A stretch of DNA of 64,000 nucleotides from an uncultured Eubacteriales bacterium (GCA_949284175.1 CASDVE010000006.1:50515-114514), one strand, 5' to 3'. Shown: positions 34,877-45,520, counted from the stretch's first letter. Notes: generated from the letters alone by a model not told the origin. Program-made: numbers and translations.

Positions 34877-36058
34877 TCAACTACTTTCTATATTTAATAT
34901 TAATTCAACTAGCTGTGTTGCAAAAAATTTATGTTCTTCTTTTATATTTACAGCAATATATTGTTTGCAAAATTCTTCATATTTTTTTTTGTCAATATTC
35001 AACTGTTTTAATATACTTTCCTTTTTATAATTCCCCGAAATATTTATAACTTTTTTACCCAATAATTTTGCATTCTTATACACTAATACACGGAATAAAT
35101 TTATTTCATTAATATCATTAGTTGTAATGAATATTACTGGCTTTTGAAATAAAACTGCAAAAGACACTGATGTTGTAAAGTGAGCTAACACAAATTCCGC
35201 ATCCTTTACAAGTTCAGCAGTTTTATATCTAAATATTTTAAAATCACTAAACAATCGATCGTTATTTTCATAATCAGCTCTTGGATGTGCTGCAATAATA
35301 ACTTTTATATGAAAATCCTCTTCTATATTATGAAAAAAAGCTACCATTTCTTCATAATATTTATCTCCATTAATATTATATCCTGCCGAAATATTATCTG
35401 GGTGATGTGGTAAGAATTGATCTAAAAATACACAATATGGTTCATCTACTAATCTAGTGGTATTATCTTTAATTTCTAAATATTTCTCACAATCCAAAGA
35501 ATGTATATGTTCAACAACTGTATGATTGCCTGCATAACAAAGATTTATATATTCTTGGCGATTAGCCATCCCTCCTAAGACAATAAAATCGGCTACTTTA
35601 ATTTGAAATAAATTCCTTGGTATACGAATAAAAATAGAATTGGCTAAACGCTGAAAGCTTATATTTTTAAAAAAACCCACTATCCTTTTTGTTTTCTCCA
35701 CTTTATCTGGTTCAACATTTGTATCCATGCGATTCATATAACCATATTTTTGTTTTTTTCGAATGCAGCGATGAATAAAATAGCTATCATAATTGAAATC
35801 TAATGTTAAAATAAATAATGCTGAATCTAAAGTATCTCTCATATACTTTCGAAAACATCTTTTATTTTTAATAATTTCTCTTCTTTCTTCTGATACAAGT
35901 CCACTTTTAACTTTCTCATAAGCAATAGGATTTATTATTGGTGATAAATCAATGATATGTGTTTCCCATCCGTGAGTTTCCAAATAATCTATACAATATC
36001 TATGCATATAACTTTCAAGTGGAGGAGTTGCAAAAATAAAATAAACTTGTTTTTTCAT
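34877..36058 (-). CDS. Putative GT-B glycosyltransferase, possible sialyltransferase-like enzyme
   Basis: 393 aa with AGAGGAG before the ATG. The N-terminus is a Rossmann-like strand (YFIFATPPLES, HGWETHIIDLSP). The C-terminal half has HTVVEHIHSLD, then VIIAAHPRADYEN, ELVKDAEFVLAHFTTSVSFAVLFQKPVIFIT. A His-Pro motif before a helix followed by a surface for a Ser/Thr-rich loop is seen in bacterial GT-B sialyl- and polysialyltransferases and in CDP-glycerol-type enzymes. Its place between wzy and glycosyltransferases, and the CMP-sugar genes nearby, make it the best candidate to transfer the nonulosonic acid. Family assignment is uncertain. Ends 1 base before the next gene. Confidence 0.5.
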   Translation of the reverse strand: MKKQVYFIFATPPLESYMHRYCIDYLETHGWETHIIDLSPIINPIAYEKVKSGLVSEERREIIKNKRCFRKYMRDTLDSALFILTLDFNYDSYFIHRCIRKKQKYGYMNRMDTNVEPDKVEKTKRIVGFFKNISFQRLANSIFIRIPRNLFQIKVADFIVLGGMANRQEYINLCYAGNHTVVEHIHSLDCEKYLEIKDNTTRLVDEPYCVFLDQFLPHHPDNISAGYNINGDKYYEEMVAFFHNIEEDFHIKVIIAAHPRADYENNDRLFSDFKIFRYKTAELVKDAEFVLAHFTTSVSFAVLFQKPVIFITTNDINEINLFRVLVYKNAKLLGKKVINISGNYKKESILKQLNIDKKKYEEFCKQYIAVNIKEEHKFFATQLVELILNIESS

Positions 36059-36059
36059 A

Positions 36060-37274
36060 TCACTTTTCTCCTCTTATAAGATTTAAGTATTTATCACCCA
36101 TTACTTTTCTAGAAAATTTCTCTTCATAATTTCTTTTTGCTTTTATCCCCATTTTTTTTCTTTTTTCTGGCTCATCTATCATACTTAAAATAGCATTTGC
36201 CATACCTGTAATATTTCCTACTTCCACAATATAGCCATCTACTCCATGTTGTACAACTTCAGGTATACCTCCACATCCAAATGCCACCACTGGAGTTCCA
36301 CTTCTCATAGATTCCACTCCAATTAATCCAAAACTCTCATCATATATAGAAGGAATAACTGAAAAATCAAAAAGATTCATATATTCTTTTGCACGATATA
36401 TGTTCTGACAAATAAAGACATTCTCTCTCATTTTATGTGTCTGAATAAAATTTTCACATTGCTGAAAATATTCCTTATCATAAACATTCCCTATCATAAA
36501 AACTTGAATTTTTTTATTTGTATTTCTCAAAACTATAAACAATGCTTCAAGAAATTTCATCTGACCCTTATTTTCTAAAAAGTTTCCAACCATACCAATA
36601 TGAATATCCGCATTGATATAATTTAAATCTTTCATTTTTTTCTCTTCGGAAAGAGTATTATTAAATGTTATACCATTGTATATCACTTTAATATTCATAT
36701 TTAAATATGAATTTGATAGTATTCTATTTCTAGTAAATTTTGAAACAGTAATAACTTCTGTAGTCTGTTTATTGATTTTTTTATCATATCTCATGCACAA
36801 TAGCTTATGTAGAAAACTTTTGTGAAAATCACTATGGAAAATCATAATTCTATTTTTTACTCCAACTTCAAATGCCGCCTGCAATATTTGATTACATAAA
36901 TCATCTCCTACATATCCCCCATTATGTATGAATACACTTGTAATATCATTATCAGCTAAATATTTCTTCATTAAATTAATATTTCTTTTTTTCTGAGGGT
37001 AATACTTATAATTCCGATTTATCCTTTCCAGAATTCTCTCTAAAAAAGACCTATTATTTTTCAAGCCTCCTAATAACTGCTCCTCAGATTTTATGTCTAA
37101 CTTGACTAGATTTTTCAAAGTATTATAAATTTTCACATCGTTTCCAAGATTCACACAAGGTATTATCTCTATATCTATAAGATTTCTTTTTTGAATTTCT
37201 TTACACATCTCTGAAAATACTTCTGCTGTCCCTCCATTTACTGGATTGGAACAAAAAACTAAAATTTTATTCAT
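36060..37274 (-). CDS. GT4-family glycosyltransferase
   Basis: 404 aa from the ATG at 37274, whose first base is also the last base of the wzx stop codon (TGATG); GGAG lies 9 bases upstream. The N-terminal Rossmann domain starts KILVFCSNPVNGGTAEVF. The C-terminal domain has GMVGNFLENKGQ, FDFSVIPSIYDESFGLIGVESMRSG-type E-x7-E donor-binding block, and GGIPEVV. GT4 enzymes are retaining transferases using nucleotide sugars. Sugar not predictable. Translationally coupled with wzx. Confidence 0.9.
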   Translation of the reverse strand: MNKILVFCSNPVNGGTAEVFSEMCKEIQKRNLIDIEIIPCVNLGNDVKIYNTLKNLVKLDIKSEEQLLGGLKNNRSFLERILERINRNYKYYPQKKRNINLMKKYLADNDITSVFIHNGGYVGDDLCNQILQAAFEVGVKNRIMIFHSDFHKSFLHKLLCMRYDKKINKQTTEVITVSKFTRNRILSNSYLNMNIKVIYNGITFNNTLSEEKKMKDLNYINADIHIGMVGNFLENKGQMKFLEALFIVLRNTNKKIQVFMIGNVYDKEYFQQCENFIQTHKMRENVFICQNIYRAKEYMNLFDFSVIPSIYDESFGLIGVESMRSGTPVVAFGCGGIPEVVQHGVDGYIVEVGNITGMANAILSMIDEPEKRKKMGIKAKRNYEEKFSRKVMGDKYLNLIRGEK

Positions 37275-38788
37275 CACTTATTTCTCCTCAATTTTTCAGT
37301 AATCCTCTCTCTAGTCAACCCTATCATTTCTGGAAATATCCATAATATCATCATTATAATTACAGTATATATAGTACCTGATATCAATATTTTCATTATC
37401 ACTCCTATACTGCCAACTAAATTACTTGCAAATATTATAGCCGCGAGTTTTCCAATACAAGAAGCTACAATACAGATGAAAAGAGTTTGAACTTGAATTC
37501 CAATCATTGCTCTATATCTAATCTTAGATACATTAATACAATAACTAATTAAAATTACTGTTGATAAAAAATTAGATACCATATAGTTTAAAGCAATCCC
37601 TTCTGCTCCCAATCCTTTTGGAAAAAATATATTTGGAATCTGAAAAATTAAAACACATAATAATATCAATGTTTGAGATATGCTAGTAAATAATGCCTGT
37701 CTCTTTGTCCTTTCTGTGGCCAGTAGAAAACTTCCACCAACTTGTCCCCATGCTTGATACAAGGTATATATCATAATTATACGTGTTGGTGTTATAGCTC
37801 CTATATAATCATCTCCAAACAAAAATGGCACAATCCAGTCAGCACATAAAAAAATGTATATAGAAAAATATGCTGCGAGCCAATACATATGTTGCAAAGA
37901 CTGATATAGTTTATACTGAATCTTTACCTCGTTATCTTCAATAACTGCAAATTCTCTTTTTAATAATTCTGCATATGGTGAAAAGACATATCCTATTACT
38001 ACATTAATTTGTAATGCCACTCCGTACATTGCTTGTTCTGATTTTCCTGCATAATTCATTAAGATCCAATTCATAATAATAATCATTAATTGAGCCCAAC
38101 AAGATGCAAGAATTAATGGCTGACAAAAATGATAAAATTCTATAAGATACTTTTTATAATTATAATTATGTTCTTCTCTATATCTGTTCTTATGCTCTTT
38201 CAATAATGCACAAATTAAAATACCTATGATTATAAATGTAATAATACTCTGTAAAAGATAAAACACATATAAGTTTAAAGTTCCAATAAAATATCCTGCT
38301 GAAATACAAATACACATAATAACTTTTAGCATAACTTGCAAAATTGCAGGAAATCTTGAAATTGCCATAGCATCATACATGGAAATAACATCTGATAATA
38401 GCTTATTTAAAACAGCTGCATTAAGTCCTAATAATACAAGATATATTGTCTGACCTTTAAAAAATCTACTTATATCTCCTGCTACATACAGTCCAATAAC
38501 AAAGATATTTAAAATAACACTAATTATAAAAAAGAATTGTAAATAAAAATATATAATCCCTCTTTCCTTATTCCTTTGTGCTAACTTCGATACCATTGCA
38601 TTTGATGTAGACAAATTAGCTAATATTACAACTGATGTAAAAATATTTAAATTATAGGAATACATACCATATGTTTCAACAGAAAGAGCTCTAGGCAATA
38701 ATAGCTGGATTATTGCATTTATAGCTGCTATCACAATAGAACTACTTAATTTAATAACATATCTTCCTGAAAAACTATCCTGATGCAT
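37274..38788 (-). CDS. wzx: Wzx-type oligosaccharide flippase
   Basis: 504 aa with about 12-14 membrane segments. The N-terminus (GRYVIKLSSSIVIAAINAIIQ then LLPRALSVETYGMYSYN) follows the PST/RfbX flippase pattern. It should move lipid-linked repeat units to the outer membrane face for polymerisation by Wzy. The stop overlaps the following glycosyltransferase. The ribosome site (AGAGAG) is weaker than those of its neighbours. Confidence 0.92.
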   Translation of the reverse strand: MHQDSFSGRYVIKLSSSIVIAAINAIIQLLLPRALSVETYGMYSYNLNIFTSVVILANLSTSNAMVSKLAQRNKERGIIYFYLQFFFIISVILNIFVIGLYVAGDISRFFKGQTIYLVLLGLNAAVLNKLLSDVISMYDAMAISRFPAILQVMLKVIMCICISAGYFIGTLNLYVFYLLQSIITFIIIGILICALLKEHKNRYREEHNYNYKKYLIEFYHFCQPLILASCWAQLMIIIMNWILMNYAGKSEQAMYGVALQINVVIGYVFSPYAELLKREFAVIEDNEVKIQYKLYQSLQHMYWLAAYFSIYIFLCADWIVPFLFGDDYIGAITPTRIIMIYTLYQAWGQVGGSFLLATERTKRQALFTSISQTLILLCVLIFQIPNIFFPKGLGAEGIALNYMVSNFLSTVILISYCINVSKIRYRAMIGIQVQTLFICIVASCIGKLAAIIFASNLVGSIGVIMKILISGTIYTVIIMMILWIFPEMIGLTRERITEKLRRNK

Positions 38789-38818
38789 ACTAGATATTTC
38801 TCTCTTTCTAATAAGTTT

Positions 38819-39700
38819 TTATTTTATAAAAATTACTTTTAATAAATTCAATACTATTTTTAAAAATGTTATTATTTGTTTGTTCTTGAGGGCTAGATAT
38901 GCTTCTACCTTATGTATTTGAAGTACTCGTGCCTTTATAATCTTCTGTGCATCCCTTTCTCCAATCCTTTTTCTAACTTCATTTGCATATTTTTTACATA
39001 TCTTCATTTCACATAAATATCTACGATATGTATTACTAGTTATATTTCCTCTTCTTATGACATAAGTAGCTAATGGCTCTTCTAAATAAATAACTTTTCC
39101 ATAAAGTCCTACACGTATCCAAAGATCATAATCCTGAGCAGATAATAAAGTTTCATCAAATTTTCCTACCTTATCAATAATCTCTTTTTGTATGGTCATA
39201 CAACTAGTAGAAAACATATTACCTCTATATAGCTGTAAAAATAAATCTTTTGTTTCATCATAATCTCTATTTCTATAAATTAAATGTCTATTTTCAAAGT
39301 AATTTCCTATTACTTCATATTCATTATGTGTCACTACATTAATCTGGGGATGTTTCTGGATTGTTTCTATAACAACTTTAATTTTATCCTTCTCCCATAA
39401 ATCATCACTGTCTAAAAACATAATCCAATTTCCATTAGCATGTCTAATACCATTATTTCTAGCAGCACCTGCTCCTTCATTTTTTTGCTCTATCAACTGT
39501 ATTCTTTTACTAGCTTCTAAATGAACATTCATATAATTTTTAACTGTATTCACTGTCTGATCTATCGAGCCATCATCAACCAATACTACTTCCATTGGCA
39601 AGACACTTTGTGTGAAAACAGTATCCAGAGTTCTTTCTATATAATCTTCACTATTATAAGTAGGTATAATTACTGAAATCTTTATTGTTTTACTCTGCAT
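38819..39700 (-). CDS. GT2-family glycosyltransferase
   Basis: 293 aa, GT-A fold. ISVIIPTYNSEDYIERTL at the start, EVVLVDDGS, NNGIRHANG and FLDSDDLWE (the DxD metal motif) are all present; QDYDLWIRVGLYG marks the acceptor side. An inverting transferase of unknown sugar. It starts 11 bases inside asnB with GGAGAAAA upstream, so it is coupled to that gene. Confidence 0.92.
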   Translation of the reverse strand: MQSKTIKISVIIPTYNSEDYIERTLDTVFTQSVLPMEVVLVDDGSIDQTVNTVKNYMNVHLEASKRIQLIEQKNEGAGAARNNGIRHANGNWIMFLDSDDLWEKDKIKVVIETIQKHPQINVVTHNEYEVIGNYFENRHLIYRNRDYDETKDLFLQLYRGNMFSTSCMTIQKEIIDKVGKFDETLLSAQDYDLWIRVGLYGKVIYLEEPLATYVIRRGNITSNTYRRYLCEMKICKKYANEVRKRIGERDAQKIIKARVLQIHKVEAYLALKNKQIITFLKIVLNLLKVIFIK

Positions 39701-41573
39701 ATATTTTCTCCATATCTATATCTTGTTTTGATATAAATTCATTATCTACATGTATCCTCATATACAGCTCTAAAATTAAAAGCAAATATATTTGTGCAAA
39801 ATTATTAGTATACTGGTTTCTATTTGAAACAAAAGCTTTATATTCTTCTTTATCCCAATACGCTCTATTAAGACTCCTTTGACTATTAAGTATCTGGAAA
39901 GCATACTTACCAAAATCACCACTCCCCCAACTAATAACAGGAGAACAAAATCCCATTTTAGGAGCATCTATCACCTCTTGTGGCAGATAATCCTTTGCTA
40001 TATCTTTTAACAACCATTTTCGTTGTCTTCTTGGCGCTTTTATATTTTCTGGAATCCTCATAGCTAATTCCACTAATGGCCGATAAAGAAATGGAATTCT
40101 ACCTTCTATAGAATGTGCCATAGTTGTTCTATCTGCCAATAACATCAAATCATCTGTTAAGTATGTCTTAATATCAGTATATAACAAACGATTTATTCCT
40201 TCTTGATTAAATTTTGTATAATATACTCCTTTAGGTTCTCTAAGGTCACATTGTTTTCCAATCAACCTAATAAGCGTATCATTATCAAACACTTGCTCTG
40301 AAACTATCATATGTTTCTCTGGATGTTTTTTTAAAAGTAATGCTGTTTCTATTTTTCTAGAAATATTAGGGTTTATTCCCTTTACTAATTTAGCTGCAAT
40401 TTTTGAAACTATTGGAAATTTACTTACTATCCACTCTTTTTTATTACCAAAATAATAATTATATCCAGCAAAAAGTTCATCTCCACCAGCTCCACTAAGT
40501 ACAACTTTAATTCCATCTTTTGAAACAAATCTATTAATAATATAATTCGGTAAAATTCCAGAATCCCCTAAAGGTTCATCACAATACCATATCATTTCTG
40601 GTAATAATTCCTTCATATCTTGAGCAGACACAGTATAACAATGATGTTTTGTATTGTATTTACTTGCTACTAACTCTGCTAAATAAGTCTCATCAAAATC
40701 ATTTTTATCAAACTTCAATGTATAGGTATTCACTTCTGGAATTTGTTCACTAGCAAGTGCAACTAAAATCCCTGAATCAATACCTCCCGATAGAAATAAT
40801 CCTATTGGAACATCACTACGTAAATGAAGTTCTAAAGACTTTTTTAGTTTTTTAATAACTTCTTTTTTAGCTTCTTCTACTGTCATAGATATTGATAATA
40901 GATCTCTACAATCCCAATACTCAACATCTTCTATTTCAGAATTATGGATTTTTATATAATGTCCTGGAAGCACTTTTTTAATGTCAGTAAATAATGTATT
41001 AGGTGCATGAATATATTCATATTGTAAAAATTCTGCGACGCTCTGATATGAAATGTTTTTTGATACATTAGGTATATCAAACATTGCTTTCATTTCCGAA
41101 GCAAATCCTATTGTATCTTCTCTATTACTGTAGTACAATGGTTTAATTCCCATCCTATCACGAATAAGATATAGTTCTTCTTTTTTTTGATCTACCAATG
41201 CAATAGCATACATGCCCTCTAATTGTTCCAACATATCTATACCATACTCTTCATACATATAGAGTAAAACTTCTGTATCACTTTGTGAATGAAAACTATA
41301 CCCTTTTTCTAATAATATTTCTTTTAATTCTTTATAATTGAAAATTTCACCATTGAAAACAACTATAACATCCCCACTATCATTAGACATTGGTTGTGCT
41401 CCAGTTTCTGTCAAATCAATAATTGCTAATCTAGAAAATCCAAGAGAAATTCCCTTTTCCAACATTATAATATTTTGAGAATCAGGTCCTCTATGATATA
41501 TTTTCTTTAGCGTTTTTTCAATATCAAAATTATACTTTAATTCTTTATCATATAATCCTACAAAACCACACAC
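39690..41573 (-). CDS. asnB: Asparagine synthase, glutamine-hydrolysing (AsnB type)
   Basis: 627 aa with a GTG start and AGGAGAT upstream. Cys2 (MCGFVGLYD) is the N-terminal nucleophile of the glutaminase domain; HRGPDSQN and SRLAIIDL follow. The synthetase domain has the ATP pyrophosphatase loop SGGIDSGI and SGAGGDELFAGY. In metabolism it amidates aspartate; within polysaccharide loci such enzymes are often proposed to amidate uronic acids or other carboxylates of the glycan. The dehydrogenase at 27689 would provide such a uronic acid. Overlaps the downstream glycosyltransferase and is 4 bases from the heparinase-like gene. Confidence 0.93.
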   Translation of the reverse strand: MCGFVGLYDKELKYNFDIEKTLKKIYHRGPDSQNIIMLEKGISLGFSRLAIIDLTETGAQPMSNDSGDVIVVFNGEIFNYKELKEILLEKGYSFHSQSDTEVLLYMYEEYGIDMLEQLEGMYAIALVDQKKEELYLIRDRMGIKPLYYSNREDTIGFASEMKAMFDIPNVSKNISYQSVAEFLQYEYIHAPNTLFTDIKKVLPGHYIKIHNSEIEDVEYWDCRDLLSISMTVEEAKKEVIKKLKKSLELHLRSDVPIGLFLSGGIDSGILVALASEQIPEVNTYTLKFDKNDFDETYLAELVASKYNTKHHCYTVSAQDMKELLPEMIWYCDEPLGDSGILPNYIINRFVSKDGIKVVLSGAGGDELFAGYNYYFGNKKEWIVSKFPIVSKIAAKLVKGINPNISRKIETALLLKKHPEKHMIVSEQVFDNDTLIRLIGKQCDLREPKGVYYTKFNQEGINRLLYTDIKTYLTDDLMLLADRTTMAHSIEGRIPFLYRPLVELAMRIPENIKAPRRQRKWLLKDIAKDYLPQEVIDAPKMGFCSPVISWGSGDFGKYAFQILNSQRSLNRAYWDKEEYKAFVSNRNQYTNNFAQIYLLLILELYMRIHVDNEFISKQDIDMEKIYAE

Positions 41574-41577
41574 TTTA

Positions 41578-43449
41578 TTATCTCCTAATTGAAATTTTTG
41601 TTGTTATAACACAAGGCAATACTATACGTATTTTACATACTATTGAACAAATATTCTTACTATTACCATAAGAAATAGCTGCTTTACCATCTATATCATA
41701 ATCTTTTCCATATATAATTTTAACAGAATCCATTTTTTTTTCAAAAATTATATTAAATATTTGATCATTTTTTTTCAAAATTATAGTATTATCTATAATT
41801 TGAAACTCTCCATCAGAATGATAATATAACTTTATATCATGCACGCCTTTCCCTTGAAAAATATCTCTTATTTCTACACACTCCTCCTTGATATTAACAT
41901 TTCTTTTAACTTCTCCCACATTTTTTAATCTCTGAAATCCATACTGCAAAACTTCCAAAGATGTGCCATCTAATTTTATTATTGGCTTTTGAGATGCATA
42001 CTTTTTTATAAATGATTTTGAATAGAAAGTTCTCATATCTATTTCTGGTTGTATTCCGTCAATTACTACACCACAATGAGCTTCCATTTTTTTATCTCTA
42101 ATTCCCCTTACAGTTGGTTTGTATGTGTATCTTCCACAATCACACAAAATACATTCTTTTTTATAATATAATACAATTGCTCCAGTATCATGATGAAAAT
42201 GTCCTGTCAAATTATTTGGATAAACAGAGTGATTTACATGTGTAAATAATGTCCAGTCTTTATTCTCAATTTTTCCCCAATCTTTTAAAATTGTATAGAT
42301 ATTTTGTTCTTCTAGATCTTTGGTTACTATTCTTTCACTCCTTTTATCAACATCTATGTGCAAAAACACACTATGATATCCAATACTCTCCATTTCATTA
42401 AAATTGTATTTTTTAAACGCTAACATCATTGCAACTTGTGGAACTTTTATTATCCAATTCGGTTTATAATCTGGTGATATATCTCCAATCAATGGAATTT
42501 GATAATCTCCTTTTGCATTTTTCATTTGAAAATATAGACAGGAATTTATCATTTTAGATAAATACGGTTTTAAAATCATTTCCAATTCTACATCATCAAA
42601 CTGTTTTGCTACCCAATAAATATCTGTATAATTTTTAGTTATAAGAAATTGATAGTGTACTGATCCCTCTCTTAAAAATCCCCCATCAACCAAAATTCTA
42701 TCCAATTCTTTAATAACAATAGTACGTCCAATATTTTTAAATTCTTCTATATTCAACATACTTCCTGCTATATAAATAGCTTTTCCATTATTTGAAAGAT
42801 GGTTACTGGTATAATCTTCTCCATAATACTCTAAATTTTTACATATATATTGTACTTGTTCTACAATAGATTGAAATATATCATTGTCAAGAATTTCTTG
42901 TACATCATTAACAATACTAAGCGAATATAGCCAATTGACTACACGCTCTGATACAGAATATGTTTGGAATATTTCCGAATGCAAATTTGAAGTATTTTCA
43001 GTAGTATATAAATTTATCCATGAATAAATGTATTCAAATACTTGCTCTCTTAATTTTATTTTTTGGCATCCCTGTTCCAGCCTAACTATTAATTCATTAT
43101 ACATCCATATAAAACGATGTAACGCTGCCATATCTTCATCATCATCAAAATGCTGATTCCAATCAAGATCTTTATCAATTATAATGTCCATTCCGGCTAA
43201 ACTAATTCTCCATTTTGTTTCACTTGGAGCTGAACCTTCACCATATGCCTGTGTAGAATTAAGCAGACGAATTACACCTTTTGCAGAGAATGATTTTAAA
43301 TGAATACTTTCTTGATCTAGATATAAATATGGCGGTTTTTCTTGTATCACTCTCTTTGTCATAAGAGACATTGGATTACAAAAAATATATTTCATATATT
43401 GTTTTAAGTCATAATCTTTAAAATATTTTTTTATATTCTGTATATTCAT
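41578..43449 (-). CDS. Heparinase II/III-family protein
   Basis: 623 aa with AGGAGGTG before the ATG. The N-terminal two-thirds is helical, (alpha/alpha) toroid-like (NHLSNNGKAIYIAGSML; GEDYTSNHLSNNG with the usual Asn-His pair). The C-terminal part has the hallmark GHFHHDTGAIVLYYK with the catalytic-type His, and CDCGRYTYKP, then a beta sandwich. Relatives cleave acidic polysaccharides by beta-elimination or, within capsule loci, trim the growing polymer. No signal peptide is seen, so it acts inside the cell or is exported by other means. Confidence 0.88.
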   Translation of the reverse strand: MNIQNIKKYFKDYDLKQYMKYIFCNPMSLMTKRVIQEKPPYLYLDQESIHLKSFSAKGVIRLLNSTQAYGEGSAPSETKWRISLAGMDIIIDKDLDWNQHFDDDEDMAALHRFIWMYNELIVRLEQGCQKIKLREQVFEYIYSWINLYTTENTSNLHSEIFQTYSVSERVVNWLYSLSIVNDVQEILDNDIFQSIVEQVQYICKNLEYYGEDYTSNHLSNNGKAIYIAGSMLNIEEFKNIGRTIVIKELDRILVDGGFLREGSVHYQFLITKNYTDIYWVAKQFDDVELEMILKPYLSKMINSCLYFQMKNAKGDYQIPLIGDISPDYKPNWIIKVPQVAMMLAFKKYNFNEMESIGYHSVFLHIDVDKRSERIVTKDLEEQNIYTILKDWGKIENKDWTLFTHVNHSVYPNNLTGHFHHDTGAIVLYYKKECILCDCGRYTYKPTVRGIRDKKMEAHCGVVIDGIQPEIDMRTFYSKSFIKKYASQKPIIKLDGTSLEVLQYGFQRLKNVGEVKRNVNIKEECVEIRDIFQGKGVHDIKLYYHSDGEFQIIDNTIILKKNDQIFNIIFEKKMDSVKIIYGKDYDIDGKAAISYGNSKNICSIVCKIRIVLPCVITTKISIRR

Positions 43450-43461
43450 TTAAAACACCTC

Positions 43462-45501
43462 CTAGAACCATTTAATAAACTCTCCTAATAATTGATAATG
43501 TTCTGGATTCATACCATCTTTAAATTTTGCTATATCTTCAGTATAAATATAATCAATTCCTCCAAGATCAAACATACATATACCTTTCGTTTTTAAATCA
43601 ATTAGGGCATGATACAATAATAAATTATTTAAGTTCTTCTTTCTACCCTCATCACTATTCCATCCTACTAAATAATGTGCATATTGATTTTGTCTATAAA
43701 TAATATCAAAAGCGATCGGCTCTTTTTTGTCATTAAGAATATAATATGTTATTAATGGTGTCCCATCTTTCTTAAAAAGTTCTTCCAAAATTTTATCTGG
43801 TATTCCTTGATAATTTTTTTCTCTTTGATCTTTCAAATATATATCCAATAATTTTCTATATAAACTATTATCATTTTGTATAACCAAATCATTTTTCTCT
43901 GCTGATTTTAATTGATTTCGCCATTTGCTATTGAATTGTTTTCTTATTTCATCTTCATTTCTTTGTATATCGATTACTCCAGATGGAAATCCAAATTTCT
44001 TCCAACATTTCCATCTATCTCGCACTATAACTTCCATATTTTCTGGCGAAAATACAATATTAGGGGCCCAAAAGTATGGAACTGGAATATGTAAAATCTT
44101 TTTCAATAATCCCATAATTTCAATTATATTTTCGACTGTATCATATTCTTCTACCAACAATGGTCCTCTATTAATCCTTATCATAAATGGTATCCCCATT
44201 TTTGATTTTATCAGAACTTGTACTAAACCAATACATTCCTCTCCTTCATTATATATTCCAAATCTCTTTATATCTCCTCCCTCAACAAAAACTTTTATAT
44301 CTCCATATATCCAGTCTTGTGGTATATTAATATTCCTTGTGCATAATTTATCCCATAATTCTTTATTCTCTATATTATCAAAAGGTTTAAGTGAAAATTT
44401 AATTGTTCCTCTTGTCTTATACTGCGAATATTTTTTCAACAAATATTGTGAATCCATCCCTTGATGAATAGGAATCACAATATAGTTTTCAGAGAGCCAC
44501 CTTACCATCACATCATCTTGCATTTTAGCGGAAATAGTTGGCCAATAAGAGACTAATAATCCTCTATTTTCTAATTCATTAACAACTTCTTGTTTGTTTT
44601 GTATTTTTTCTAATGAATATACAGCTACATATGGACATACTACATCATCAGTAATAACCGGTATAATATCTTCTGATATCTGTTTCACTATATAATTCAT
44701 GGTCTTTAAATTTGTTCTCCTAATATAAGAAATCATTTTAAGTTTTTCATACGAATACTCTTTTAATATATCATAAGACCATTTTGATACTTGCACTTTT
44801 TTCTGAGAAACATCATCTAATGCTCCTATATGAATTCCAACTTTAAAATGCGTATTTTTTCTATATTTTATAATTTTTTGAACAAACTTCTTTACACGCC
44901 AAAAAACACAGTCCAAATTTTTTGAAGATACATTCATCTCCTTTTCCAAATTAGCTCCAATATTGCTTACATCTTCTTTATCTTTATTATAATAAATAAT
45001 AGCTCCATCTGGAACTGGAAGAAGTTTATGTGGACTATATATTGTGAAATCTGCTTTTTCACCAAATTTACCTGTATTATATAAAACATGAGCACAATCT
45101 TCAATTAATATACTATGAAATCTGTCACAAAATACTCTTGCACTATTGATATCATGATATACTCCAAAATAATGTACAAAAAGGAAAATATCTGGTTTAT
45201 ATTCTTTAGACATTTCTTTTATTGTATTCCAATCTGGATCAAGATTTTTATTAATAGGATAATATCTAATAGTAATTCCTACTGTATGAAAAAAAGATTC
45301 AGTTTCAATACAAAAATAACTTGGTATCCAAAATTCAATTAAATCTTTTTTAAAATATTCTTTATATTTCTCTAATATTAGTTTTATAGATACTCCTGAT
45401 TGAGTTGTCCAAATACACTCTGATTCACCCCAATAAGAATTTACATTTTTTTTAATTTTCCCAAATAACTGATGCCATGTTGGCAATTCTGCACCAAACA
45501 T
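43462..45501 (-). CDS. Fusion of DegT-like aminotransferase and FemAB/GNAT-type acyltransferase
   Basis: 679 aa. Residues 1-380 have the sugar aminotransferase fold: WTTQSGVSIKLILEKY, IEDCAHVLYNTG and SPHKLLPVPDGA, in which Lys159 is in the PLP-binding position. Residues about 400-679 resemble FemAB or BioF2-like GNAT enzymes: FNSKWRNQLKSAEKNDL, HYLVGWNS, LLLYHALIDLKTKG, and FDLGGID. FemAB enzymes add amino acids from aminoacyl-tRNA, GNATs add acyl groups, so the protein may aminate a sugar and then acylate the new amine. Twelve bases separate it from the heparinase-like gene. The link to asnB and heparinase neighbours suggests a decoration module. Joint function is inference. Confidence 0.8.
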   Translation of the reverse strand: MFGAELPTWHQLFGKIKKNVNSYWGESECIWTTQSGVSIKLILEKYKEYFKKDLIEFWIPSYFCIETESFFHTVGITIRYYPINKNLDPDWNTIKEMSKEYKPDIFLFVHYFGVYHDINSARVFCDRFHSILIEDCAHVLYNTGKFGEKADFTIYSPHKLLPVPDGAIIYYNKDKEDVSNIGANLEKEMNVSSKNLDCVFWRVKKFVQKIIKYRKNTHFKVGIHIGALDDVSQKKVQVSKWSYDILKEYSYEKLKMISYIRRTNLKTMNYIVKQISEDIIPVITDDVVCPYVAVYSLEKIQNKQEVVNELENRGLLVSYWPTISAKMQDDVMVRWLSENYIVIPIHQGMDSQYLLKKYSQYKTRGTIKFSLKPFDNIENKELWDKLCTRNINIPQDWIYGDIKVFVEGGDIKRFGIYNEGEECIGLVQVLIKSKMGIPFMIRINRGPLLVEEYDTVENIIEIMGLLKKILHIPVPYFWAPNIVFSPENMEVIVRDRWKCWKKFGFPSGVIDIQRNEDEIRKQFNSKWRNQLKSAEKNDLVIQNDNSLYRKLLDIYLKDQREKNYQGIPDKILEELFKKDGTPLITYYILNDKKEPIAFDIIYRQNQYAHYLVGWNSDEGRKKNLNNLLLYHALIDLKTKGICMFDLGGIDYIYTEDIAKFKDGMNPEHYQLLGEFIKWF

Positions 45502-45520
45502 TTACTAATCCCTCTTATCT

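Noticed and set aside
43925..44464. 179-codon plus-strand open frame
   Set aside because: It lies opposite the aminotransferase-FemAB fusion, which has proper motifs and a ribosome site; composition is that of an antisense shadow.
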